A stretch of 24,863 bases of DNA from Dactylosporangium sp. AC04546 (GTDB taxonomy: Bacteria; Actinomycetota; Actinomycetes; Mycobacteriales; Micromonosporaceae), in contig NZ_JAHYSG010000149.1 in NCBI RefSeq assembly GCF_022095675.1, positions 1 to 24,863 on the forward strand, in the 5' to 3' direction. The notes beneath the pieces are model-generated. The model had not been told where the DNA came from and did not search any database. It saw only the letters and a program-made list of their open reading frames with translations. Numbering within the stretch: the stretch's first letter is position 1; each line of letters opens with the position of its first letter. Made by a program: the position numbers and the translations under genes. Of the stretch, positions 7,341 through 14,557 are shown in pieces.

Positions 7341-8152
7341 GCCTCGTACTCCTTCAGGAAGTCGAGCAGGTCGTTGCCGAGCTGCTGCTTGTGGGTGTCG
7401 GTGATGCCGTGCGGCGCTCCGGGGTACACGATGAGCCGGGAATCCTTGATGAGCGCCGAGGACGCCATCCCGCCGACCTCGAACGGCACCACCTGGTCGG
7501 CGTCGCCGTGGATCACGAGCGTCGGCACGTCGATCCGTTCCAGGTCGGGGCGGAAGTCGGTGGCCGAGAACGCGGCGATGCACTCGTAGGCGTTGCGGTG
7601 CCCGGAGGCCATCGACTGCAGCCAGAACGCGTCCTGGACGCCCTGCGATGCGGCGCCGCCGAAGAACGGGCCGGCCGCCAGGTCCTTGTAGGTCTGCGAC
7701 CGGTCGGCGAGCGACCCGGCGCGGATCGCGTCGAAGACCTGGACCGGCACGCCGCCGGGGTTGTCGTCGGTGCGCAGCATGAACGGCGGCACCGCCGAGA
7801 TCAGCGCGGCCTGTGCGACGCGGCCGGTGCCGTGGCGGCCGATGTACCGCGCCACCTCGCCGCCGCCGGTGGAGAACCCGACGAGGGTCGCCTCCCGCAG
7901 GTCGAGCGCGTCGAGCAGGGTGGCCAGGTCGTCGGCGTAGGTGTCCATCTCGTTGCCGTGCCAGGTCTGCGTCGACCGGCCGTGGCCGCGCCGGTCGTGG
8001 GCGATGACCCGGTAGCCGTTGGCGGCCAGGAACAGCGCCTGCGCCTCCCAGCTGTCGGAGTTCAGCGGCCAGCCGTGCGAGAGCACGACGGGACGGCCGG
8101 CACCCCAGTCCTTGTAGAAGATGGAGGCGCCGTCGGTGGTGGTGACGTACAT
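7337..8152 (-). CDS. Cofactor-free chloroperoxidase-type alpha/beta hydrolase
   Basis: A 271-aa protein strongly resembling the non-haem chloroperoxidase/perhydrolase group. [12 protein letters not shown] is the oxyanion loop, DRRGHGRS is diagnostic, Ser94 lies in [12 protein letters not shown], Asp219 in HGDADQVVP and His248 in PGAPHG, all in the usual places. Length is typical (about 275). In vitro these enzymes make peracids and halogenate, but in vivo many act as esterases. It starts 14 bases after the Tat-hydrolase stop, with a GAAAGGA ribosome site 9-10 bases ahead, and overlaps the next hydrolase by ATGA. The three genes are one operon. Confidence 0.92.
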   Translation of the reverse strand: MYVTTTDGASIFYKDWGAGRPVVLSHGWPLNSDSWEAQALFLAANGYRVIAHDRRGHGRSTQTWHGNEMDTYADDLATLLDALDLREATLVGFSTGGGEVARYIGRHGTGRVAQAALISAVPPFMLRTDDNPGGVPVQVFDAIRAGSLADRSQTYKDLAAGPFFGGAASQGVQDAFWLQSMASGHRNAYECIAAFSATDFRPDLERIDVPTLVIHGDADQVVPFEVGGMASSALIKDSRLIVYPGAPHGITDTHKQQLGNDLLDFLKEYEA

Positions 8153-8166
8153 GTCGAGCGGTCCTT

Positions 8167-8961
8167 TCAGCGGGCTGCGTGCCTGACGACGTCAGCGGTG
8201 GCGCGGGGCTGCGAGATCATCGCGACGTGCGACGCGCCGACCTCGGTGGTGCGGGCGCGGGCCCGCTGGGCCATGAACCGCTGGGCGGCGGCCGGGATGA
8301 GGTTGTCGTTGCGGGCCACCAGGTACCACGACGGGATGGTCTTCCAGGCCGGCACGCCGGAGGGCTCCAGCAGCGTGTGCACGTCGCCCGGGCGCTGGGT
8401 CGCGGCCATGACGTCGGTGGTGGCCCTGGGCAGGTCCCCGGCGAACACGTCGCGGAAGAAGGCCGGCTTCACGTAGCCGTCGGCGCTGTCGCCGTGCGGG
8501 CGGAAGTCCAGCGCGTCCTCGCCGAGCTTGCTGCCGGGGTACCGCAGCTGCAGCCCCTGCAGCGTCTCCCCCGCGTCGGGGGCGAACGCGGCGACGTACA
8601 CGAGGGCCCGCACGTTCGGGTTGCCGGTGGCGGCGTTGGTGATGACCATGCCGCCGTAGGAGTGCGCGGCCAGCACGATCGGCCCGCTGATCGTGGCCAG
8701 GAAGCTGGCCAGGTAGGCCGAGTCGCCGGCGACGCTGCGCAGCGGGTTGGCCGGGGCGAACACGGTGTAGCCGTCGCACTGCAGGATGCGCACGACGTCG
8801 TTCCAGCCGGAGGCGTCGGCGAACGCGCCGTGCACCAGCACGATCGTCGGCTTGGCCGGCGCAGGCTTCGCGGCGGCGGCGGCAGTGCCGGGCGCGGCGA
8901 GGAGTGCGCCGGTGGCGACCGCCGCGGATCCGGCGATCAGCGTGCGGCGGGTGGTCGGCAT
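8167..8961 (-). CDS. Tat-exported alpha/beta hydrolase
   Basis: A 264-aa hydrolase with a twin-arginine signal: TRRTLIAG, a hydrophobic run and an Ala-rich cleavage region near residues 27-32. The mature enzyme has [12 protein letters not shown], Ser101 in AHSYGG (Ala in place of the usual first Gly), Asp219 in [11 protein letters not shown] and His245 in GASHVAM. It is paralogous to the cytoplasmic enzyme at 5083-5766. Export as a folded protein suggests the substrate is met outside the cell. ATG 8961 is preceded by GAAAGGA at about 9 bases, the same ribosome site as the next gene. It is the first gene of the hydrolase operon, 89 bases after the AraC regulator gene on the same strand. Confidence 0.9.
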   Translation of the reverse strand: MPTTRRTLIAGSAAVATGALLAAPGTAAAAAKPAPAKPTIVLVHGAFADASGWNDVVRILQCDGYTVFAPANPLRSVAGDSAYLASFLATISGPIVLAAHSYGGMVITNAATGNPNVRALVYVAAFAPDAGETLQGLQLRYPGSKLGEDALDFRPHGDSADGYVKPAFFRDVFAGDLPRATTDVMAATQRPGDVHTLLEPSGVPAWKTIPSWYLVARNDNLIPAAAQRFMAQRARARTTEVGASHVAMISQPRATADVVRHAAR

Positions 8962-8979
8962 TGGTCGGGTCCTTTCGTC

Positions 8980-8994
8980 GTGGCTTCGTGCCAC
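8980..8994. promoter_or_regulatory. Inverted repeat in hydrolase operon leader
   Basis: GTGGC and GCCAC flank TTCGT. The element is 18 bases upstream of the Tat-hydrolase start, in the 89-base gap after the AraC gene. It could be an AraC half-site pair or an mRNA hairpin near the ribosome site. The arms are short (5 bp), so this is weak. Confidence 0.25.
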
Positions 8995-9050
8995 CACGCT
9001 GCGGGACCCGGGACCTCCGCGGCATCCGTACTGTGACGGTCCTTCCGGCG

Positions 9051-9998
9051 TTACGTATCGCCGAGATGGCGGCGGGCCCAGTCGCTCGGCGCCACGCCGT
9101 AGGCGGCCCGGAACCGGCGGGCGAAGTGCCGCGGGTCGGTGAACCCCCACCGGCGGGCGACCGCCGCGACGAGCGTGCGGTGGCCGGCGAGGTCGCGCCG
9201 GGCCCCCTCCAGCCGGCGGCGCATGATGGCCTCCGCCGGCGACTCGGCCTCGCCCTCGAAGAGCTTGTAGAGGTACCGCCGGGATATCCCGTGCTGCGAT
9301 GCCACCCGCTCCAGGGTGAGTGCGGGGTCGTGCAGGTTGGCGTCGATGTACGCCAACACCACCGTGCGCAGCGACTCCGCCCGCCCGGCCCTGGAGTGCG
9401 GGTTGTCCGGGACGATCGAGGCGACCAGCGCCCGGACCAGGTCGACCGTGCCGGCGCCGAGCATGCTCAGCGCCGGGCCGGGCGGCGTCCGCCGGGCGAT
9501 GCCGGGCAGGTCCTGGAGGTGCTGCAGGGTCAGGCCGTACAGCGGGCTGGAGTGCAGCCCCGGCACGGCGGCCCGCACGAGGTCCACCGGCAGGCCGAGG
9601 TCGGTGTAGTCGGCCAGGAACCCGACGGCCGCGTTCGGCCCGGTCCACCGTGCCTCGTACACCGACGTCAGGTCCAGCAGCTGCAGGTCGTTCTCCTGCA
9701 GGACCTCGCGGTCGACGTGCGCGGACTGGCAGGTGCCGCGCAGGTTGACCGCGAGGGAGATGCGCTCGGGGGCGGCGACCCGCAGCTGCCGGGTGGTGCG
9801 TTTCATGTACAGCGCGGCGCTGGTCATGGTGTTGAGCAGGTTGACGCCGGCGCTGAACTGCCAGCCCTCGATGACCGACTGGGCGCCCTGGCCGATGACG
9901 ACGGTGGTCGGGACGGACTGGGCGGACACGAGCGCGTCGAGGATGGCGTCGGCCGAGTCGGCGGCCGAGAGGCTGCGCGTGTCCACCAGCACGGTCAT
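9051..9998 (-). CDS. AraC family transcriptional regulator (first of two paralogues)
   Basis: A 315-aa regulator. The N-terminal sensing domain (about 1-195) is of the AraC_binding_2 type, with ERISLAVNLRGTC and LQLLDLTSVYEARW. The C-terminal double helix-turn-helix (about 215-312) has ASQHGISRRYLYKLFE as helix 1 region and VARRWGFTDPRHFARRFRAAYGVAPSDW as the second HTH and signature. ATG 9998 has GGAGGA about 6 bases upstream. It follows the MBL-fold gene by 14 bases and lies directly upstream of the hydrolase operon in the same direction, so it is the obvious candidate regulator of that operon. It aligns end to end with the regulator at 10930-11868. Confidence 0.93.
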   Translation of the reverse strand: MTVLVDTRSLSAADSADAILDALVSAQSVPTTVVIGQGAQSVIEGWQFSAGVNLLNTMTSAALYMKRTTRQLRVAAPERISLAVNLRGTCQSAHVDREVLQENDLQLLDLTSVYEARWTGPNAAVGFLADYTDLGLPVDLVRAAVPGLHSSPLYGLTLQHLQDLPGIARRTPPGPALSMLGAGTVDLVRALVASIVPDNPHSRAGRAESLRTVVLAYIDANLHDPALTLERVASQHGISRRYLYKLFEGEAESPAEAIMRRRLEGARRDLAGHRTLVAAVARRWGFTDPRHFARRFRAAYGVAPSDWARRHLGDT

Positions 9999-10012
9999 GC
10001 CGTCCTCCAACG

Positions 10013-10804
10013 TCAGTGGGGCGAGCGTAACGGCAGCCAGTGCAGGCGGTCGCCGAGCCCGCCGGGCGCCCCGGCGAACGCCCGCTCGACGGTCTCCCGG
10101 CCCTGGCTGAAGTGCTCCCAGCCCTCGTAGTGCACCGGGACGATGGTGCGGGGCTGCACGAGCGTGCACAGCTCGACCGCCTGGTCGGCGGTGAGGCTGT
10201 AGTGGACGGGGCCGGTGAGCGGGAACCGCACCGCGCCGAGGTGCAGCAGGACGGTGTCGACCGTCATCCGCCGCGGTACCGCGTGAAGACCGGAGAACAG
10301 CACGGTGTCGCCGGTCATCCACAGCACGCCGTGCTCCTGGCCGTCCCAGGCGAGCGCGAACCCGACGACGGGCCCCACGATCGGGCGGCTCAGCGGCGGG
10401 CCGTGCCGGCAGGGGGTGGCGGTGACCCGGATCCGCGGGCGGCCGGGCGCCTCCAGCACCGTCTCCTCCCACGGCCGCAGGCCCCGGGCACCGTCGATGC
10501 GGCGGGCGCCCGCCTGGGTCGTGACGACCACCGGCACGTCGGCGAGCAGGGCCCGGCCGCGGTCGTCGAGGTTGTCGGCGTGGTGCTCGTGGCTGAGCAG
10601 CACGGCGTCGACCAGGCCGAGCTCGGCGGGGTCGAGGGCCGGGCCGGTGCGCTTGCGGGAGCCGGTGCCCCAGCCGAACGAGTACCGCCGGCCGGGCGGG
10701 TCGAACGTCGGGTCGGTGAGCAGGCGCCACTCCCCGACCTCGATGAGCACGGTCGGGCCTCCGATGTGCGTCATGCGGACGTCTTTCAACGACGTGGTCC
10801 TCAC
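10013..10804 (-). CDS. MBL-fold metallo-hydrolase
   Basis: A 263-aa metallo-beta-lactamase-fold protein resembling the UlaG/lactonase-like branch. IGGPTVLIEVGEWRLLTDPTFD is the first strand pair, SHEHHADNLDDRG is the metal-binding His/Asp motif, TPCRHGPP supplies another His, TGDTVLF the bridging Asp and VPVHYEGWEHF the last His. The conserved ligands look intact, so it is probably active; substrate unknown. Start choice is uncertain: GTG 10804 is the longest, TTG 10789 has AGGA 8 bases ahead, and ATG 10774 would remove the conserved beginning. It probably forms a transcript with the AraC gene 14 bases downstream, and its start is divergent from the second AraC gene. Confidence 0.87.
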   Translation of the reverse strand: MRTTSLKDVRMTHIGGPTVLIEVGEWRLLTDPTFDPPGRRYSFGWGTGSRKRTGPALDPAELGLVDAVLLSHEHHADNLDDRGRALLADVPVVVTTQAGARRIDGARGLRPWEETVLEAPGRPRIRVTATPCRHGPPLSRPIVGPVVGFALAWDGQEHGVLWMTGDTVLFSGLHAVPRRMTVDTVLLHLGAVRFPLTGPVHYSLTADQAVELCTLVQPRTIVPVHYEGWEHFSQGRETVERAFAGAPGGLGDRLHWLPLRSPH

Positions 10805-10878
10805 CGTGCGGTCGCGCGCCGGTGCGCGCTGGGGTGCGACCCACGATGCACGGCCCCCGGTGGTCGGTCATCCGTAGG

Positions 10879-10929
10879 TTGACTGCACCCATCATGCGGT
10901 ACCGTGCGTCCGGGCCCTACCCTGTGGCG
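10879..10929 (+). promoter_or_regulatory. Promoter candidates for second AraC gene
   Basis: TTGACT (10879-10884) is followed after 15 bases by TACCGT (10900-10905), which overlaps the 8-bp palindrome CGGTACCG (10897-10904). Separately, TACCCT (10918-10923) ends 6 bases before ATG 10930, the leaderless layout. No Shine-Dalgarno sequence precedes the gene, favouring the second box. The region is shared with the divergent MBL gene. Confidence 0.5.
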
Positions 10930-11868
10930 ATGGCGCTGCTGCTCGACACGTCCACGCTGCCCGAGCAGGACCGCGCGGACGCGGTCCGGACGGCGCTGAG
11001 CTCCCAGCTGCAGCCGGTCGCCGTGTCGGTGGCCGAGCCGGCCCGGGCCCGCATCAGCCACTGGCAGCTCGGCCCGGGCGTGCAGCTGATTCACAACGTG
11101 GCCGGCCCGCACCGGCTGACCTGCACCTCCCGGCACCTGCACTCCGGGACGCCGGAGCGGCTCTCGCTGGGGCTGCCGGTGAGCGGCGCCGTGCGGATGC
11201 GCCACCGGGACATGCCGTTCGGCGACCGCGTCGGCGAGCTCCAGCTGACCGACCTGACCTCGCCGTACGACTTCCACGTCGAGGACGTGTCGGTCGTCGA
11301 GGCGGTCTTCGTCGACTACGACCGGCTGGGCCTGCCGGTCGAGGCGGTCCGCGGCGCGGTGCCGCGGCTGGCGGCCAGCCCGATGTACGAGCTGCTGCGC
11401 CGGCACCTGCTGCAGCTGCCCGGCGCCCTCGAGAAGCTCCAGCCGGGCACGGCGACGGCGCTGCTGGGCGCCTCGACGGTCGAGCTGGTCCGGGCGCTCA
11501 TCGCCTCGGTGTCCGCACCCGACGGTCCGTGGCTGCGCGACGTCTCCGCGGGCACGCTGTTCACCCGCCTGACCGCGTACATCGCCCGGCACCAGCGCGA
11601 ACCCGACCTCGGCGCGACCCGCCTGGCCGCCGAGCACGGTGTGTCGGTCCGGGCCGTGTACGCCGCCTTCGCCGAGCGCGGCGAGCAACTGTCGGAGTGG
11701 GTCATCAGCGGCCGGCTGCGCGGCGCGCACCGCGAGCTGGCCGAGTCACCGGCCGCGACGGTCGCCTCGATCGCCCAGTCGTGGGGCTTCGCCAACGCCC
11801 GTCACTTCGCCCGCCGCTTCCGCGCCGAGTACGGCATCAGCCCCACCGAGTGGCAGCGCGGCCGCTGA
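10930..11868 (+). CDS. AraC family transcriptional regulator (second paralogue)
   Basis: A 312-aa regulator with the same layout as the one at 9051-9998. The N-terminal part carries GTPERLSLGLPVSGAV and LQLTDLTSPYDFHVED. The C-terminal double HTH has AAEHGVSVRAVYAAFAERGEQ and IAQSWGFANARHFARRFRAEYGISPTEW. Matching segments in both proteins (VDTRSL/LDTSTL, ALLGASTVELVRALIAS/MLGAGTVDLVRALVAS) show they are paralogues, though the sensor domains differ enough to see different signals. ATG 10930 follows a -10-like box by 6 bases; GTG 10924 is two codons earlier. It is divergent from the MBL/AraC unit, suggesting cross- or auto-regulation from the shared 125-base gap. Confidence 0.92.
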   Translation: MALLLDTSTLPEQDRADAVRTALSSQLQPVAVSVAEPARARISHWQLGPGVQLIHNVAGPHRLTCTSRHLHSGTPERLSLGLPVSGAVRMRHRDMPFGDRVGELQLTDLTSPYDFHVEDVSVVEAVFVDYDRLGLPVEAVRGAVPRLAASPMYELLRRHLLQLPGALEKLQPGTATALLGASTVELVRALIASVSAPDGPWLRDVSAGTLFTRLTAYIARHQREPDLGATRLAAEHGVSVRAVYAAFAERGEQLSEWVISGRLRGAHRELAESPAATVASIAQSWGFANARHFARRFRAEYGISPTEWQRGR

Positions 11869-12121
11869 GGACCGCGGGTAGCTCAGCCGGCGCAGGAGAT
11901 GCTCGGCCGGGCCGGGCGAGCGTCAGGATGACCGCGAACCGCACCACCCGGTCCGCGACCGAGCCGCCGACCGGGTGCCCGTCCGGCCCGAACGCCGAGG
12001 CGAACAGGTGGAACCCGGTGTTGGACACCACGATCAGCAGCAGCATGACGCCACGGGCGAGGTCGGGAGCGAGCGCCCGCTCCGCCCCGCGGACGGGCCC
12101 CCGGGCTACGGTCTCCGGCAC
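11837..12121 (-). pseudogene. DUF418 family membrane protein, N-terminal remnant
   Basis: The first 67 codons read as the start of a DUF418-type membrane protein: RALAPDLARGVMLLLIVVSNTGFHLF is the first helix, followed by HPVGGSVADRVVRFAVILT. Family members are several hundred residues long. Here, after about position 11920, the frame turns into Arg/Pro/Ala-rich sequence and runs into the end of the AraC gene on the other strand. The rest of the gene is missing from the window. The start region is intact: GTG 12121 has GGAGG just upstream and TAGCGT (12134-12129) 7 bases ahead. It is therefore a recent-looking deletion remnant; a very short functional product is possible but unlikely. Confidence 0.75.
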
Positions 12122-12177
12122 ACCTCCGACGCTATGGGCGCCGCCGGGTCACGTCGTCGGCCGAAGGATGACACCGC

Positions 12178-13647
12178 CTATCGCCGTCCGGCGACGCTCG
12201 CCAGGCCGATGTGCTCGGCCACGCGGGCGCCGAGGTCCCGGTCGACCCTGGCCCAGTAGTCCTTGACGGCCCGCTCCTGGATGAAGCGCTCCACGCCGGA
12301 GCCGAGGTGCGCGGCGATGTTGCCGGCCAGGTGCTCGCGGTCGGCCGGGCCGAGCACGTCGCGGTACAGCATCCCCGGCTGGACGAAGTCGTCGTCCTCG
12401 CGGTGCGCCTCGTACGCGGTGCGCAGGATCTCGCCGCTCTCGACCATCCAGCTCGGGTCCCGGTACCGCTGCGGGTCGCCGGCCGGGCCGCCGTAGGTGT
12501 TCGGGGCGTACACCGGCTGGTTGCCGCTGTGGTGGTACCGCATCGGGCCGTCCTTGTTGTAGTTGTGCACCTCGTTGAGCGGCCGGTTCACGGGCAGTTG
12601 GGCGTAGTTCGGGCCGGTGCGGTACCGGTTGGAGTCGCCGTAGGCGAACATCCGCCCGAGCACCATCCGGTCCGGGCTGGGCCCGATGCCGGGGACCATG
12701 TTCGCCACGTCGAACGCGGCCTGCACGATCTGGGCGAAGAAGTTCTCCGGGTTGCGGTTGAGCACCATCCGCCCGACCGGGATTGTCGGGTAGTCCTTGT
12801 GCGGCCAGACCTTGGTGATGTCGAACGGGTTGAAGCGGTACCCCGCCGCCTCCTCGACCGGCATGATCTGCATCTCCACGCGCCACGCCGGATGGTCCTG
12901 GCGCAGGATCGCCTCGAACAGGTCGCGGCGGTGGAAGTCGAGGTCCTCGGCCTTCATCGCCTTCGCCTCGGCGTCGGTCATGGTCTGGATGCCCTGCTCG
13001 GTCTTGAAGTGGTACTTCACCCAGAACCGCTCACCCGCCGCGTTCTGCCACATGTAGGTGTCGCTGCTGTAGCCGTTCATGTGGCGCCAGGTCCGCGGTG
13101 TGCCGCGGTCGGTCATCAGGATCGTCACCTGGTGCGCCGACTCGGGTGAGAGCGTCCAGAAGTCCCACTGGGCGTTGTTGCTGCGCAGGCCGCTGTCGGG
13201 CATCCGCTCCTGGGAGTGGATGAAGTCGGGGAACTTCATCGGGTCGCGCACGAAGAAGACCGGCGTGTTGTTGCCGACCATGTCGTAGTTGCCCTCTTCG
13301 GTGTAGAACTTCACCGCGAAGCCCCGCACGTCACGGTCGGTGTCGGCGTAGCCCTCCTCGCCGGCCACGGTCGACAGCCGCGCCAGCACCGGCGTGCGCT
13401 TGCCGACCCGGCTCAGGAAGGCGGCCTTGGTCCACTGGGTGACGTCCTCGGTCACCTCGAAGTAGCCGAACGCCCCGCCACCCTTGACGTGGTAGACCCG
13501 GTCGGGCACCCGCTCCCGGACGAAGTGTGCCAGCTTCTCCAGCAGGTAGGTGTCCTGCAGCAGGTTCGGCCCGCCGGCCCCGGCGGTGAGCGAGTGCTCG
13601 TCGCTGGCAACGGGCGTCCCGGCGTTCGTCGTCGTGGTCGGTCTCAT
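12178..13647 (-). CDS. katA: Monofunctional haem catalase
   Basis: A 489-aa small-subunit catalase that splits hydrogen peroxide into water and oxygen in the cytoplasm. The distal His53 is in RVYHVKGGGAFGYFEVT, the distal Asn is in GNNTPVFFVRDP (126-127), and the proximal haem ligand Tyr336 is in RMFAYGDSNRYR. Length and motifs match the small-subunit monofunctional group with no C-terminal flavodoxin-like domain. ATG 13647 is chosen because it opens the conserved N-terminus and GGGAAA lies about 5 bases upstream. No OxyR, Fur-like or CatR regulator is adjacent, and no clear promoter was found in the 131-base gap before it. The katA symbol is by family resemblance only. Confidence 0.95.
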   Translation of the reverse strand: MRPTTTTNAGTPVASDEHSLTAGAGGPNLLQDTYLLEKLAHFVRERVPDRVYHVKGGGAFGYFEVTEDVTQWTKAAFLSRVGKRTPVLARLSTVAGEEGYADTDRDVRGFAVKFYTEEGNYDMVGNNTPVFFVRDPMKFPDFIHSQERMPDSGLRSNNAQWDFWTLSPESAHQVTILMTDRGTPRTWRHMNGYSSDTYMWQNAAGERFWVKYHFKTEQGIQTMTDAEAKAMKAEDLDFHRRDLFEAILRQDHPAWRVEMQIMPVEEAAGYRFNPFDITKVWPHKDYPTIPVGRMVLNRNPENFFAQIVQAAFDVANMVPGIGPSPDRMVLGRMFAYGDSNRYRTGPNYAQLPVNRPLNEVHNYNKDGPMRYHHSGNQPVYAPNTYGGPAGDPQRYRDPSWMVESGEILRTAYEAHREDDDFVQPGMLYRDVLGPADREHLAGNIAAHLGSGVERFIQERAVKDYWARVDRDLGARVAEHIGLASVAGRR

Positions 13648-13778
13648 GGCGGTTTCCCTACCCGGCCCGCCCCGGTTATGCCTCGCCCCACACTGCGGCG
13701 CTGCTCGGCTCGGAGGGCGAGATGGTGGTGATCGCCGCGACCGCTGAGGTCGCCGGTGCCACTTGCCGCGCGTCGCGG

Positions 13779-14162
13779 CTACGCCAGCTCGAGCGCGATG
13801 GTGTCGGCATGGTCGCGGATGATGTCCACGAGCTCGTCGAACAGGGTCGGGCCGGTGCTCAGGCGGGCGCGCTCGATCCGGGCCCGGATCGCCGGGTGGT
13901 TGGACGGATGGGCCGTGCGCAGCAGGCCCTCCAGGCGGGCGATCGTCGCCTCGTAGCCGAGCGCGGCGCGCGAGCGGTCGGCGTGCCGCCACCGCAGTAC
14001 GAATCCATTGTCGGGTGTCCCGAACCCACCCGACAGGATGTCGTTGAAGGCGTCCAGGTTGCCGCGCCACGTGTGGCCGGCGAGCAGCTTCGAGAACTCG
14101 CGCGCGAAGCCGTCGAAGTCCGAGAAGTCAGCGCCGTCGATGACGAGCACAGGGAGCCCCAC
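13779..14162 (-). CDS. Barstar-type ribonuclease inhibitor family protein
   Basis: A 127-aa protein. The N-terminal 60 residues fit barstar: VLVIDGADFSDFDGFAREFSKLL, then the signature-like WRGNLDAFNDILSGGFGTPDNGFVLRW. The longer C-terminus (LFDELVDIIRDH) matches the YrdF-like branch. Barstar binds and blocks barnase-type ribonucleases in the cytoplasm. No barnase/RNase gene is visible in the window, so it is an orphan here. GTG 14162 is preferred: family members begin here, and CATACT (14174-14169) ends 6 bases upstream with TTGCAC 16 bases before that, a leaderless arrangement. A longer ORF reaching 14210 would overlap the divergent promoter. Confidence 0.85.
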   Translation of the reverse strand: MGLPVLVIDGADFSDFDGFAREFSKLLAGHTWRGNLDAFNDILSGGFGTPDNGFVLRWRHADRSRAALGYEATIARLEGLLRTAHPSNHPAIRARIERARLSTGPTLFDELVDIIRDHADTIALELA

Positions 14163-14212
14163 GATCCGAGTATGCCCCTCAGGCGAACCGGTGCAAATCG
14201 TAGGATGCACCG
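14163..14212. promoter_or_regulatory. Divergent leaderless-type promoter region
   Basis: On the minus strand TTGCAC (14196-14191), 16 bases, CATACT (14174-14169), 6 bases, then GTG 14162. On the plus strand TAGGAT (14201-14206), 6 bases, then GTG 14213. Neither gene has a Shine-Dalgarno sequence. The 50 bases therefore appear to hold two back-to-back promoters with interleaved boxes, so a single bound protein could control both genes. Confidence 0.55.
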
Positions 14213-14557
14213 GTGCAGCGCATCGAGGTCTCCGCCGGCGGCATCACCGTGACGCTGGTGACCGAGCCGCTGGTGTCCATGTACGGCACGGTGATGCGGC
14301 CCGGCGCGACCAGCGTGTCCGAGCTGCCGTGGGACGAGGTCGCCGGCGTCGCACTCTGCGCTTTCGAGCTGCCGCCCGACGGCGAACGCCGGGTCACGCT
14401 CACCGTCGACCTGACCTTCGGCGAGTTCTTCGAGGTGCACGAGGAGGCCGAGGGCTTCACCGACGCCGTGCGCGAGCTGTGCCGCCGCTCCGGGCTCCCG
14501 GTACCGGACCTGACGACGACCGCCGAAGCGGTGATCTTCACGCCGCCGGGGTCGTGA
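14213..14557 (+). CDS. Hypothetical protein, divergent from barstar gene
   Basis: A 114-aa acidic soluble protein of unknown function. It looks beta-rich at the start (IEVSAGGITVTLVTEPLVSMYGTVMRPG), with a second strand set (RRVTLTVDLTFGEFFEVHEEAEGF) and one helix (TDAVRELCRRSGL). Two Cys are present. GTG 14213 begins 6 bases after TAGGAT. It shares its 50-base promoter region with the barstar-type gene, which suggests joint regulation. Its last 20 bases overlap the end of the convergent kinase gene. It is not a barnase and no catalytic motif was seen. Confidence 0.7.
   Translation: MQRIEVSAGGITVTLVTEPLVSMYGTVMRPGATSVSELPWDEVAGVALCAFELPPDGERRVTLTVDLTFGEFFEVHEEAEGFTDAVRELCRRSGLPVPDLTTTAEAVIFTPPGS

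Noticed and set aside
7341..7583. N-terminal extension of the hydrolase ending at 6546
   Set aside because: It overlaps the chloroperoxidase-type gene in another frame; ATG 7340 with the ATGA overlap opens the conserved alpha/beta hydrolase start.
9999..10895. Long extension of the first AraC gene into the MBL gene
   Set aside because: Residues there are off-frame shadow of the MBL-fold gene; ATG 9998 has a good GGAGGA site.
11869..11900. tRNA-like GGGTAGCTCAG string after the AraC gene
   Set aside because: It recalls a tRNA D-arm, but no anticodon arm, T-arm or acceptor pairing follows.
13648..14070. Extension of the catalase frame to 630 codons
   Set aside because: It runs through the barstar gene in another frame with shadow-like composition; catalase homology begins at ATG 13647.
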